Part shown: positions 39,730 through 48,968 of the stretch, in pieces
How the letters are laid out: each line of letters opens with the position of its first letter
Position numbering within the stretch: the first letter of the stretch is position 1
NCBI GenBank assembly: GCA_036388555.1
Contig: DASVRP010000009.1
Location: 1-64,000 of the forward strand
Direction: 5' to 3'
Length of the DNA stretch: 64,000 nt
Source of the DNA: UBA4665 sp036388555
GTDB lineage: Bacteria > Patescibacteriota > Saccharimonadia > Saccharimonadales > UBA4665
The notes under the pieces: model-generated
The model's input: the letters and a program-made list of their open reading frames with translations, nothing else
What the model was told of the DNA's origin: nothing
The model's database searches: none
Position numbers and translations under genes: made by a program

Positions 39730-40641
39730 ATGGGTGAGGCCGACCTGAGTACAGACCAACTTACAGAAATATTTCATGCTTACTCAACTGCCGACATAGT
39801 CGAGGCGCAACGAAGTACTGAGGCGTTTGCGAATGAGGTCTATGACGTTACTGATTCAGAGGGTCAGCGGTTCTTCCTCAAGTTACTGAAGACGCAATTG
39901 CCGGAAGCCGTTTCGACCGAGGTGCACATGCAGCGGCGACTTCTGGCGGCCGGTCTGCGGTCACCGGAATATCTGGAAATTAGGCCTGGAGAGTATGTCG
40001 GAAGCCATGACAAAATCCGGTTTATTTTGAGCAGATATATCCCTGGAGAATCGCCCAAGGACATAACTCCTGGATTAATCGAAAGCTTTGGGGCTACATT
40101 GGCTAGGATCCATGATGCGCTCGCAGGAGTCGATGTCCCGCCCAACACCATGCAATGGCTGAATCCTGATCGGATCGAGGCTGATCTAGGTAACTACGAC
40201 GGTGAAGTCAAAGCAGAGCTTCGTACACTTGTTGATGCGGGCAAAGTGATATTTGAGCATAATCTCCCTACGGCGGTAACGCATGGTGATCTGTGGATGA
40301 GCAATGTTTTCGCCGAGAACGACGTCATCACGACGGTGTTTGATCTTGAAACCGCAGAACACACGGTGAGGCTCGTCGACTTGGCCCGGACATTTACGTC
40401 GATGAGATTTAATTCTGAACTGACACCAGATGATGTTATTACGGCGCTGACGAAAGGCTATGATTCCGCTGCCAATGCGCCACTTACCCCGGACGAACAG
40501 TCGAATTTCATGCCGGCTATCGCATTCGTTTCCGGTGCTTGTGCGACATGGCACGCCGTACATGGTACGAGGTACAGGGATCGTTACATCGCATTTGGTA
40601 AAGAAGCACTGCAACGCATAAGCTTTCAACCTCAAGCATAA
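39730..40641 (+). CDS. Aminoglycoside-phosphotransferase-family kinase
   Basis: A 303-residue protein with a protein-kinase-like fold: ATP-binding lobe with RFFLKLLKTQ, catalytic loop AVTHGDLWMSNVF with the Asp, and metal-binding VFDLETAE in place of the usual DWE/DFE. APH-family members phosphorylate antibiotics, choline, homoserine, thiamine or fructosamines; the substrate is not identifiable. It follows the 2H phosphoesterase closely. Confidence 0.75.
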   Translation: MGEADLSTDQLTEIFHAYSTADIVEAQRSTEAFANEVYDVTDSEGQRFFLKLLKTQLPEAVSTEVHMQRRLLAAGLRSPEYLEIRPGEYVGSHDKIRFILSRYIPGESPKDITPGLIESFGATLARIHDALAGVDVPPNTMQWLNPDRIEADLGNYDGEVKAELRTLVDAGKVIFEHNLPTAVTHGDLWMSNVFAENDVITTVFDLETAEHTVRLVDLARTFTSMRFNSELTPDDVITALTKGYDSAANAPLTPDEQSNFMPAIAFVSGACATWHAVHGTRYRDRYIAFGKEALQRISFQPQA

Positions 40642-40682
40642 CTTTCAAAAAAAACCAATTGAAAAAAAATGGTGTTGAAAGT
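40642..40682. other. Hairpin between kinase and membrane protein genes
   Basis: CTTTCAA and TTGAAAG, with inner ACCA and TGGT, bracket A-rich loops. Either a weak terminator or part of the promoter region of the gene at 40706. Confidence 0.35.
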
Positions 40683-40705
40683 GACAACCAGTTATCATAA
40701 GCATT

Positions 40706-41533
40706 ATGAGGGTACTACAGTTCTTAAACGACAATACCGCACAGAATGGCCGTGTTGTTGGAGCGTATGTTCGATACCGGGATGTGGCCACAAACGTCGG
40801 TATAGGATCAGTCGCTTTGGTGGGGCCGTTGATCGCGAAGCTATTTCTACCTCAGTTGCCTTCCGACATTTTTATCTTCTCTCTGTTCGGAGCTGCCTTC
40901 ATTGTTTTTGGGATTATCAGATTCAAAAGACAAGGCTACCGTGTTGCGGCGCACGAAAATGATGCGCACAGGAAATTGATATACCAGAATACCGACGGAA
41001 ACAGTGTTCGTTATGTGGCTCCGGCAAACGTAAAGGGTAGTAATTTGATAGCGCCGTCGCTCTCGGAAACGGTCTCAGCGTGGCTGAGTCCAGTCGTATC
41101 GAACAAGAATCTGTCAATTGAATTCCTGGGCAGGACGACTCAAAGAGGGGTTGAAAATAGCTTGATATTGACACAGACCTGCCTGCTCGCGGTGATGATC
41201 GTGCCAGAAGGCCAAGATCAGAATGCGATTACTGCTACAGTACAGTTGGTCCCTGCAGACTCGCTTCAAAAATCACTTGTTAATTCAATGATAAATCGCC
41301 AGGAAATATCTGATGCGGCTGATAAGGCCGTCAGGGAGCTTACGCCGTCTCAGATTACCCGGAAATTCTATTCCTTCAGTATCCCGTTAACAGATATAAC
41401 ATCTATTTCCATACGGTCACTTGGTCGGTTCAGACTGACTCTGAAGGACGGCATCTCATTTATTTGGACTCACCATGACCGTGCCGCCACCGAGGCTTTT
41501 ATAGCATCAGTACGTATCGCAGCCAATTTGTAA
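40706..41533 (+). CDS. Membrane protein of unknown function
   Basis: A 275-residue protein with two membrane segments at about residues 33-50 and 55-72 and a large soluble domain after them. The end (FSIPLTDITSISIRSLGRFRLTLKDGISFIW) reads like a PH-like beta fold, which often follows two spans in bacterial membrane proteins. TATCAT lies seven bases before the ATG. No clear family. Confidence 0.55.
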   Translation: MRVLQFLNDNTAQNGRVVGAYVRYRDVATNVGIGSVALVGPLIAKLFLPQLPSDIFIFSLFGAAFIVFGIIRFKRQGYRVAAHENDAHRKLIYQNTDGNSVRYVAPANVKGSNLIAPSLSETVSAWLSPVVSNKNLSIEFLGRTTQRGVENSLILTQTCLLAVMIVPEGQDQNAITATVQLVPADSLQKSLVNSMINRQEISDAADKAVRELTPSQITRKFYSFSIPLTDITSISIRSLGRFRLTLKDGISFIWTHHDRAATEAFIASVRIAANL

Positions 41534-41661
41534 TTCAGACGTCCTTAGCCGCGCTGCGTCATATGAGGTCTCGCTGATTCATTCAGCATTATATTGTACA
41601 AAAGTCTACAGACAGATTATCATTTGAAGAGTATGACAATAAAGACAGACGGAGACCGGAA

Positions 41662-42825
41662 ATGATGAAAGCGAAATTGGTGGGGATTGCGATGCTCCTG
41701 GCGGTGCCATTTGTAGCATGGGTTGGCACGGCCGGGGCACAGAGCTTCAGGTCGGGGCAGAACGTCACGATAGCCAGGGACCAGACGATCGAGGGGACGG
41801 TCTGGGCGAGCGGCAACAACATCGATATTGCCGGTACCATCGACGGTGACGTCTTCTGTGCCGGACAGAATGTGACGATCAGCGGTACGGTCAACGGCGA
41901 TGTGCTCTGTGCCGGCCAGACGATCCGCATCACGGGTACGGTCAACGGCGATATCCGGACCGCCGGACAGAACGTTTCGGTCGGGTCAAAGATCAGCGGC
42001 AACGCATCAGTGGCTGGACAGTCGGTCACACTGGAACAGTCCGGTGATATCGCCAGGGACTTCAGCGTCGCCGCCAGCGACACCTTCCTGAACGGCAATG
42101 TCGGCCGCGACGTCCTGCTGGGCGCCGGCAATGCGACGCTGACGAATACCATCGGCCGCAACGTCAATGCTGACGTCGAACGGCTGCGGCTCGAGACGGG
42201 CGCCAAGGTCAACGGTGACCTGAAGTATGCCAGCCGCGACGCCATGTATCTGGCGGATGGTGCGGCGGTGGCCGGACAGACTGTTCGCACGGAACGGACC
42301 CACAACGAGGACCGTGGAGGCTGGGAAGGCTTCGGCGCCTGGATGGGTATCTATATGATCGTCTCACTGCTCCTGATCGCCCTGGCGGCGGCACTGCTGA
42401 TCCCACGCGTGCCGCACCGGATCAGTGATGTCGCACTACGCGATCCGCTCAAGGCCGGCGTCGTCGGACTGGTTGCCGGGGTATTGTTCCCAATCCTGTT
42501 CGTCAGTCTGCTGTTCACGGTCATCGGCATTCCTCTGGCTCTATTCCTGGCGCTTGTCTGGCTGGCGATACTGGCGGCCGGATTACTCAGCTTCAGCTAC
42601 TACCTAGGCCGGTTAGTCTGGAAGGCACAGCGCAATCCGCTCCTGATCATGCTCGTCGGAGCACTCATCTTCCTGGTCGTCCTGTTGGTACCGTTCCTCG
42701 GTGGCCTGGCGATATTCATCGCCACCTGCATGGGTACCGGAATGGTCCTGATCAAGCTACGCGATCAAATACGGCGGCCTATTGACGACAGACCTGCCAC
42801 CAAACCTGCTCTACATAAGTCCTAG
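41662..42825 (+). CDS. Exported bactofilin-like protein with C-terminal membrane domain
   Basis: A 387-residue protein: signal peptide at 1-26; about 170 residues of short beta-helix repeats such as IAGTIDGDVFCAGQNVTISG and VNGDVLCAGQ, the polymer-forming bactofilin pattern; then four membrane spans at about 228-355 and a basic tail. Bactofilins normally polymerise in the cytoplasm; a signal peptide and membrane domain suggest a surface or periplasm-side version. GGAGA precedes the first of two ATG codons. Confidence 0.78.
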   Translation: MMKAKLVGIAMLLAVPFVAWVGTAGAQSFRSGQNVTIARDQTIEGTVWASGNNIDIAGTIDGDVFCAGQNVTISGTVNGDVLCAGQTIRITGTVNGDIRTAGQNVSVGSKISGNASVAGQSVTLEQSGDIARDFSVAASDTFLNGNVGRDVLLGAGNATLTNTIGRNVNADVERLRLETGAKVNGDLKYASRDAMYLADGAAVAGQTVRTERTHNEDRGGWEGFGAWMGIYMIVSLLLIALAAALLIPRVPHRISDVALRDPLKAGVVGLVAGVLFPILFVSLLFTVIGIPLALFLALVWLAILAAGLLSFSYYLGRLVWKAQRNPLLIMLVGALIFLVVLLVPFLGGLAIFIATCMGTGMVLIKLRDQIRRPIDDRPATKPALHKS

Positions 42826-42872
42826 GCAAGACACCATTTGATATGTAACGAATACATGATAATTTAAGTGTC

Positions 42873-43304
42873 ATGTACAATGAACGCCTCAGTGATCTCG
42901 CCTACCGCTCCGTAGTTATCGGCGTCCCGATTGTGAGCATTGCGGGGACAGTACTGAGGTTCACTAATCCTGAATCGTCGGATGTGATACCGCTTTCAAC
43001 ACATAACACGAGCATCATAGCTTCTGTTGGCGTCGGGTATTATGGTGTAGCCGCTACGGTCCGTACGGCAGGTATATTGTATCGTCGCGGATATGAATAC
43101 GTCGCTGAGCGTATGCTACGGGGCCGGCAGACTGTTGCGGCACTTGGTGCTACGGCTTATCAGTTGTCAGCGGAAAGCGGCGCATTCCCCTCACTGGGTG
43201 TTGCGGACCAGGCTGACCTGGCCTGTGGGTTGGCTGCAATCATTCCGGCGGTCATGGCGGGCGAACAGAGATTGCAGCGTAGCAGGACTCTTCAACTTGA
43301 TTAA
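42873..43304 (+). CDS. Hypothetical membrane-associated protein
   Basis: A 143-residue protein with hydrophobic stretches at about 12-28, 49-70 and near the C-terminus (ADLACGLAAIIPAVMAG). No family recognised. TAATTT lies seven bases before the ATG. Codon use is mixed. Confidence 0.5.
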   Translation: MYNERLSDLAYRSVVIGVPIVSIAGTVLRFTNPESSDVIPLSTHNTSIIASVGVGYYGVAATVRTAGILYRRGYEYVAERMLRGRQTVAALGATAYQLSAESGAFPSLGVADQADLACGLAAIIPAVMAGEQRLQRSRTLQLD

Positions 43305-43417
43305 TTGACACACAAAAGATAATTGTATAAATTGCCAGTAGCTTTTCTCTGATAGCAGTACTTTTGACGATGTCTTTTTGATCAAGTGCTGAACCGACTT
43401 TCGTAAGGAGGTGAAAT

Positions 43418-43570
43418 ATGCACGACGACGTACTGTGGTATGGACTCGAGGATCAAGAGTCAACGCCTTCGCAGCCCGGGGAGTTCAGTTTGTCTTTTGC
43501 GGCGATTGTCCTTGCCGTCATTGGTTGGATAATTTTCGTTGAACAGAACTCGCCCGGCCCTATGTGGTAG
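43418..43570 (+). CDS. 50-residue single-span membrane peptide
   Basis: ATG at 43418 follows a perfect AAGGAGGTG Shine-Dalgarno site by five bases. The product begins MHDDVLWYGLEDQESTP, has one membrane segment (about residues 25-41, FAAIVLAVIGWIIFV) and ends NSPGPMW. TTGACA (43305) and TATAAA (43326) upstream make a plausible promoter with a leader of about 80 bases. Function unknown. Confidence 0.6.
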   Translation: MHDDVLWYGLEDQESTPSQPGEFSLSFAAIVLAVIGWIIFVEQNSPGPMW

Positions 43571-43856
43571 GAATTTCGAAGTCCGAGCCATTCTAAAGGC
43601 CTTACACATCACCAACTGGTGGAGGTATCGTGTGAGATAGTCAGGGCTAAATTCAGGAACTGCAGGGAAAAGCAAAATGTACCGAGCAATCGGTGATGGG
43701 GGAAGCGCGGTAGATAGGATGGTCTTATATGATCGGCGCTCAGCGTCATTTCACATATACCATCCTGTCCCGCTGTTCCCCCTACATACTTTTTTGATCG
43801 CTTATTACCGACCAATAGTGGAAGGTATTTGTTTGCGTGGGGATTATACTGGTAGC
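43571..43856 (+). other. Intergenic region with a long hairpin
   Basis: No gene supported. GGGGGAA-GCGCGG-AGGATGG (43698-43720) pairs with CCATCCT-CCCGC-TTCCCCC (43760-43782) with small bulges, making an extended hairpin of about 85 bases, followed by TTTTTT at about 43791. It may be a strong terminator for the peptide gene at 43418 or the end of a small RNA. Confidence 0.5.
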
Positions 43857-44978
43857 ATGCAGTACAAACGCCTCCTTGTCGTCATCGGTATATTGCTAGC
43901 TCTGGCTGGGCTGGCATTGCTGGCCGTACGACCGCTCAGCCGGATGTTCACTGAACCGACTGCATCGACCATCCGCAATGAGGTCGACGACACTGCTGCC
44001 GTCGAAACGTTTGCCCAGGAGCTGACGGTGCCATGGGGATTGGCGTTCCTGCCGGATGGCGATGTCCTGGTGACCGAACGGTCCGGGACGCTGCGCCGCG
44101 TCGGCCAGGACAGGCAGGTACACACCATCGAGGGTGTCAGGCACACCAGCGAAGGCGGGCTGCTCGGGCTGGCGCTTGATCCAAAGTTCGGTGACAACCA
44201 GCGTATCTACCTGTATATGACGACTCAGACCGGCAACGCATTGACTAACCGCATCGAGCGTTACCGCTATGATGGCAGGAAGCTGACTGACCGCGCCGTC
44301 ATACTCGGGAACATCCCGGGTGAGCGTAATCATGACGGCGGCCGGATCGCGTTCGGTCCGGACGGTTATCTGTATGTGGCGGTCGGTGATGCCCAGGTCG
44401 AGCGATCGGCCCAGGACAAGGCGGCGTTGTCCGGCAAGATACTACGGCTGACAACGGAGGGTGCTCCGGCGCCCGGCAATCCGTTCAATACTGCTATTTA
44501 TTCCTATGGACACCGCAATCCGCAGGGTTTGGCCTGGGATGACAAAGGACAGTTGTGGGCGACTGAACACGGCCGCTCCGGGGCTGGCACGACCGGGTAT
44601 GACGAGCTGAACCTCATCAAGCCAGGCGCCAACTACGGCTGGCCCGACTATGAAGGTGATGAGGCTGCCTCCGGCATGACGCCACCGGTGGCGCATTCCG
44701 GTCCGGATGAGACCTGGGCACCGGGCGGACTGGCCTATGCCGACGGTTCGCTGTACTTCGGCGGACTGCGCGGTCAGCGGCTGTACCAGGCGCGGATCGG
44801 CACTGACAATACCGTCTCGCTGACGACGCGCTACGCCGAGCAGTTCGGCCGCCTGCGCACGACCGTGGTGCATGACAGCTCGATCTATCTGACAACGTCG
44901 AACAACGACGGCCGCGGCCAGCCGAATGCCGGCGACGACAAGATACTGCGCATCAAACTGAAGGACGCAGGGCAGTAG
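43857..44978 (+). CDS. PQQ-dependent sugar dehydrogenase-like (aldose sugar dehydrogenase) exported protein
   Basis: A 373-residue protein with an N-terminal signal or anchor (residues 6-24) and a six-bladed propeller of the soluble glucose dehydrogenase type: VPWGLAFLPDGDVLVTER, EGGLLGLALDPKF, ERNHDGGRIAFGPDGYLYV, YSYGHRNPQGLAW and ATEHGRSGAGTTGYDELN. The His of RNHDGG and the Arg/His of GHRNPQ match cofactor and substrate positions. Whether PQQ is available is unknown; no PQQ genes are visible. TATACT lies six bases before the ATG. Confidence 0.85.
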   Translation: MQYKRLLVVIGILLALAGLALLAVRPLSRMFTEPTASTIRNEVDDTAAVETFAQELTVPWGLAFLPDGDVLVTERSGTLRRVGQDRQVHTIEGVRHTSEGGLLGLALDPKFGDNQRIYLYMTTQTGNALTNRIERYRYDGRKLTDRAVILGNIPGERNHDGGRIAFGPDGYLYVAVGDAQVERSAQDKAALSGKILRLTTEGAPAPGNPFNTAIYSYGHRNPQGLAWDDKGQLWATEHGRSGAGTTGYDELNLIKPGANYGWPDYEGDEAASGMTPPVAHSGPDETWAPGGLAYADGSLYFGGLRGQRLYQARIGTDNTVSLTTRYAEQFGRLRTTVVHDSSIYLTTSNNDGRGQPNAGDDKILRIKLKDAGQ

Positions 44979-44982
44979 CCGC

Positions 44983-46473
44983 ATGGCCGGATCGGCTGAC
45001 AGGTACCGGGGTAGTTTCGTCGGCTTAGCGGCCGGTGACGCTTTGGGGATGACGGTTGAGTTTGAGGCCCGGGGCACGTTCGAGCCGGTGACCGGCCTGG
45101 CAGCCGGCGGCCCGTTCGATCTGCCACTTGGCTACTGGACTGATGACACATCGATGGCGCTCTGCCTGGCTGACAGCCTGATTGAGAAGGGCGGATATGA
45201 TTCGTATGACGTTATGGACAAGTACCTGGCATGGTATCTGCACGGCTACCGCAGTTCGACCGGTGTATGCTTTGATATCGGCAACCAAGTATCGACCTCA
45301 CTCAACGATTATATGCGCACCGGTAGCTCGGTCGTCCCGGTGGATGCTGAGCGGACCTCGAGCGCCGGCAACGGATCGATCATGCGGCTGGCCCCGGTCA
45401 TCATCGCGGCCCATGCGGGCGGCCTGACGCTCGAGGCCGCGATGGATCTGGCACGGATATCCGCCCGGGAGACACACTTCGCTGCGGAAGCGGAGGAGGG
45501 GACGGCGCTGTTCGGCGTCCTGCTGTATAACGCGTTTTCGGCTGAGACCAAGCAAGACGTGTTCGCATATGGGGATCATGACCAAGATGAGGTTTTCGCC
45601 AAGCTGGCAGCCGCAGTTGCCGGTGCGTCCGGACAGTCCGCTGAAACGATCAACCCGACCGGCTATATCGTCAATTCGCTGGTGGCGGCTGTCTGGGCCT
45701 TCATGACTACGGAATCATTCGAGGAAGGTGCCCTGGCGGCGGTCAATCTCGGCGGTGACGCTGATACCATCGGGGCGATCTACGGCCAGCTGGCTGGAGC
45801 ATACTACGGCTACGAAGCGATTCCGGAGGCCTGGCGCCGGGATGTGTTCCAGGAACAGGATATCGTGCAGCTGGCTGACCGGCTGGCAGCGCGCACGGAC
45901 TGTCCGGTGCTGGTGACACGCTTTGATGAAGATGGGGACAAATACTATCGCAGGTATGAAGTTGAAGCCTATAAAGGTGATATAACGAAGCTGAAGGCGG
46001 ATGCCATCATCAATGCTGCTAACACCGGGCTGGCAGGCGGTGCGGGAGTCTGCGGCGCGATCTTTGCCACCGCTGGACATGCAGACATGACTGCCGCCTG
46101 CCAGAAGATCGGCCACTGCGATTACGGCGAAGCGGTCATCACTCCCGGCTTCAACTTGCCCGCCCGGCATGTCATCCACACCGTCGGCCCCCGCTATGGA
46201 CAGCACGATGGCAACGACGCCGACATCCTGTCCAGCTGCTACTGGGAGTCGCTGCGCCTGGCCGAAGCTCACAAGCTGCATTCGGTGGCATTCCCACTGA
46301 TCTCAACCGGTATCTATGGATATCCGTTCCAGGAAGCCGTGACAATCGCTGTTGAGTCTGTGAGGGAATATTTTGAAGACAATCCGCGGACATCCATTGA
46401 AAAAGTCGTGCTGTGCGGTTTTAGTGACGAAGACTACTCCCTTATTGAAGCACAATTGCAAAAATCACAATAA
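44983..46473 (+). CDS. ADP-ribosylglycohydrolase fused to a macro domain
   Basis: A 496-residue fusion. Residues about 5-300 are an ARH/DraG-type domain: GLAAGDALGM, YWTDDTSMAL and GGDADTIGAI supply the dinuclear magnesium site. Residues about 325-496 are a macro domain: AIINAANTGLAGGAGVCGAI binds ADP-ribose, with HTVGPRYG and PLISTGIYGYP completing the pocket. Both domains remove or bind ADP-ribose, so the protein could reverse two kinds of ADP-ribosylation or process O-acetyl-ADP-ribose. It starts four bases after the sugar dehydrogenase stop. Confidence 0.9.
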   Translation: MAGSADRYRGSFVGLAAGDALGMTVEFEARGTFEPVTGLAAGGPFDLPLGYWTDDTSMALCLADSLIEKGGYDSYDVMDKYLAWYLHGYRSSTGVCFDIGNQVSTSLNDYMRTGSSVVPVDAERTSSAGNGSIMRLAPVIIAAHAGGLTLEAAMDLARISARETHFAAEAEEGTALFGVLLYNAFSAETKQDVFAYGDHDQDEVFAKLAAAVAGASGQSAETINPTGYIVNSLVAAVWAFMTTESFEEGALAAVNLGGDADTIGAIYGQLAGAYYGYEAIPEAWRRDVFQEQDIVQLADRLAARTDCPVLVTRFDEDGDKYYRRYEVEAYKGDITKLKADAIINAANTGLAGGAGVCGAIFATAGHADMTAACQKIGHCDYGEAVITPGFNLPARHVIHTVGPRYGQHDGNDADILSSCYWESLRLAEAHKLHSVAFPLISTGIYGYPFQEAVTIAVESVREYFEDNPRTSIEKVVLCGFSDEDYSLIEAQLQKSQ

Positions 46474-46491
46474 AATTATAAAATATTGTCC

Positions 46492-47340
46492 ATGGTAGAC
46501 AACCGCTATGCGACCCAGCCGTATTATGTTCCGGAACAGCACCGGTCGCGCTTCGATGCATCGAGCGGCCTTTGGCAACCTGTGAATATGCCGGAACTCC
46601 CGCATCGCCGAGGCGTTGCCGGTGCTGCACTTGATGACCCTGAGGCTCTCGCTGCAATGACCTTCGACCAATACCAGCAATGGGGAGCCCTCGATTGGAA
46701 GGCACCGCATGGTACGGCCGCAGCCGCTGAACGCTGGGCCGATAAGATTATGGAAGAAGGCGTTACGGAGGTGCTTGCTGAATATGCCCGGCTGGAACCA
46801 GGAGACAATAAACCGTTCGACGAGAAGCTGATCGATGAGCAAGGCGACGTCCTCTTCATCGCGGCGGCCGCTGCGACCACTGTCAGCAAAAGCCTGATGC
46901 ACGCGGTCCGCCTGCGCCTGCGGGACCAATATGTCGCAATCAGGCCGCCGCAGCCTATCACGCTCCGGATGGTCGATGACCTTATGGCTGATGGCTTCCA
47001 GCCGCATCCGCTCGGCGGCGTGGTCGTTGAGGATTATGACGATGACCCGTGGGGAGACGACGAACTAGCGCCTGACATTAACTGGGCATTGCTCAGTGCC
47101 GGCATAGCCAACAAGCTTCGCAGCGGCATCGTCCGGCGTGGCCCTGAAAAATACTTCGACCCAAGGCCCGATCAGGCACACGCTATAGGCGGGATGGCAG
47201 CCGATGCGACGCTGTTCATCGCCTACACTGCCCGGCGCTATGGTGGCTCCAACCTGCAGGAAGTCGTCCGGCACAATTTCGCCAAGGTCGGCCAGCGCGT
47301 CAGCCTTAATCAGATCGACAAGACCGACAATCCGCGCTGA
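46492..47340 (+). CDS. MazG-like nucleotide pyrophosphohydrolase domain protein
   Basis: A 282-residue protein whose middle has the MazG-type metal site: ADKIMEEGVTEVLAEYARL supplies the ExxE helix and DEQGDVLFIAAA the ExxD helix (residues about 85-130). A second helical region follows (INWALLSAGIANKLRSG). MazG-like enzymes hydrolyse (d)NTPs to monophosphates, keeping pools clean. The ATG at 46492 is chosen over a TTG at 46486 because TAAAAT lies seven bases before it. Confidence 0.7.
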   Translation: MVDNRYATQPYYVPEQHRSRFDASSGLWQPVNMPELPHRRGVAGAALDDPEALAAMTFDQYQQWGALDWKAPHGTAAAAERWADKIMEEGVTEVLAEYARLEPGDNKPFDEKLIDEQGDVLFIAAAAATTVSKSLMHAVRLRLRDQYVAIRPPQPITLRMVDDLMADGFQPHPLGGVVVEDYDDDPWGDDELAPDINWALLSAGIANKLRSGIVRRGPEKYFDPRPDQAHAIGGMAADATLFIAYTARRYGGSNLQEVVRHNFAKVGQRVSLNQIDKTDNPR

Positions 47341-47361
47341 TATAGGTGCTACACTGTTGGG

Positions 47362-47901
47362 ATGAAACCACGCTTCATCTTCATCCATGGAAATGGCGGC
47401 GCGACCTGGCAGACGCCATGGACGGTATGGCTGAAGCAGAAGCTCGACGCCAAAGGACATGATACGGTGTTCGAGACGATGCCCGACCCGGAGCTGGCGC
47501 GCAGTTCGTTCTGGTTGCCGCATCTCCAAGACGTTATAAAAGCCGGGCCACAGGACGTCCTGATCGGTTGGTCATCGGGCGCGGTCGCCGCCATGCGCTA
47601 CGCCGAGACACACAAGCTGCTCGGCTCAATCCTCATCTCTCCCAGTTACACTGATCTTGGTGAAGAATCAGAAAAGATCAGCGGCTATTATGATGACCCG
47701 TGGCAGTGGGGCGCGATCAAATCAAACCAGAAGAAGATCGCTTTGGTGTTCGGCGACAACGACCCGTACATACCACAGTCCGAGTTCGCCTACATCGCCG
47801 TACATCTCGGTCCCGAAAAATTGAAACTTCCGGGGGCAGCGCACTTCGAAAGCCGTCAGGATATGCCGGAACTGCTACGCTATATCGAATCAACATACTA
47901 G
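47362..47901 (+). CDS. Alpha/beta hydrolase of the RBBP9/YdeN type
   Basis: A 179-residue serine hydrolase: FIHGNGG oxyanion region at 7-13, nucleophile in GWSSGA at about 71, VFGDNDPYIP with the Asp, and GAAHFE with the His. This compact form matches RBBP9/YdeN hydrolases of unknown substrate. TACACT lies six bases before the ATG. Confidence 0.85.
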   Translation: MKPRFIFIHGNGGATWQTPWTVWLKQKLDAKGHDTVFETMPDPELARSSFWLPHLQDVIKAGPQDVLIGWSSGAVAAMRYAETHKLLGSILISPSYTDLGEESEKISGYYDDPWQWGAIKSNQKKIALVFGDNDPYIPQSEFAYIAVHLGPEKLKLPGAAHFESRQDMPELLRYIESTY

Positions 47902-47978
47902 GGCGTACTAAATAATTCATAGCTCTTGTGCTCCATGAGGCGCAGACTAAGGTTGTCAGACGACAGAAGGAGGATGCG

Positions 47979-48134
47979 ATGGTAAACTACGGCGAAAACT
48001 TTGATGACGAGGCCCCGACGAGCATGCACGTCAGGCGGGCGGAGCGGCGCTACAACATGCACAAGCTGGCCCGGGCGGTCGGCAATCTGCGCTATCAGCG
48101 CACCCACGGGGGCGAATCGACCAAACATAAATAG
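47979..48134 (+). CDS. Small basic protein
   Basis: A 51-residue protein starting MVNYGENFDDEAP with an Arg/His/Lys-rich second half (VRRAERRYNMHKLARAV). AAGGAGG lies seven bases before the ATG at 47979. The charge suggests nucleic-acid or ribosome contact, but no family is recognised. Confidence 0.5.
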   Translation: MVNYGENFDDEAPTSMHVRRAERRYNMHKLARAVGNLRYQRTHGGESTKHK

Positions 48135-48173
48135 CCTAGTTGGCGACTCCCGCGAATCTGTTATAATACCCGC

Positions 48174-48956
48174 ATGTTGAAATCAAGTGAAATGCAGGGT
48201 GCGATATTTGATGTCGACGACACGCTACTGGATAACGGCGGTGGCACCGACTTGACGTTGAGCTTGCATGCCCGTTCCCGGCTGGCAGCGGTCTATGAGG
48301 CTGCCGAGCAATACGATCTGCCGACACTGCGAGCCCTGACACCTGAACAGAATGTCCAGGGGTTCATGACAGCCAAGGTGCACTCACTGCCGGGCGCGGT
48401 CTGGAATATCCTGCATATGACGGGAACGGTAGACTCCGAGGATATCGACCCATCGAACAAGCTCTTCCAGCAGATCGTCGCCCGTAAGAATGAGCTGCAC
48501 GAAGCGGTCATCCGCGAATTCGGCGTCGAGATACCTGGCGCGACTGATTTCGTGCGGTCACTAGCGGAAGCCGACCTGGCCGACCGTCTTGCTATCGGCA
48601 GTTCGGCGATCCGCCGCGATATCGATATATTCCTTGAAAAATACGATTTGACAGAGTTATTCCCAGAATCGCACATCATCTCACTGGAGAAGATAACGCG
48701 GCCGAAACCCGACCCGGAGACGTTCCAGCTGGCGTTCGCGTCGCTCGGTCTACCTGAAAGTGCCCGCCGGTTCGTTCCCGTTTTTGAAGATGATCCGCGC
48801 GGTATGTTGGCTGCCAAGCGGGCAGGACACTACCTGTGTGCCATCACCACGAAATTTAGCCGGGACGATCCGTTGGTGCTGGCCGCCGAGCCTGACGTCA
48901 TCTTTGACACGTATGATGAGCTCCGCTCCCTGATGACCTCCCCGCCTAAGGCTTAA
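48174..48956 (+). CDS. HAD-superfamily hydrolase
   Basis: A 260-residue phosphatase-like protein with the four HAD motifs: FDVDDTLLDN at 12-21, the Ser of LAIGSSA, KITRPKPDPE carrying the Lys, and VFEDDPRGM. A helical cap is inserted between motifs I and II (subclass I), as in phosphoglycolate phosphatase or beta-phosphoglucomutase. TATAAT lies six bases before the ATG, with TTGGCG 16 bases further up. Confidence 0.85.
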   Translation: MLKSSEMQGAIFDVDDTLLDNGGGTDLTLSLHARSRLAAVYEAAEQYDLPTLRALTPEQNVQGFMTAKVHSLPGAVWNILHMTGTVDSEDIDPSNKLFQQIVARKNELHEAVIREFGVEIPGATDFVRSLAEADLADRLAIGSSAIRRDIDIFLEKYDLTELFPESHIISLEKITRPKPDPETFQLAFASLGLPESARRFVPVFEDDPRGMLAAKRAGHYLCAITTKFSRDDPLVLAAEPDVIFDTYDELRSLMTSPPKA

Positions 48957-48968
48957 CGCATAGCGGGG

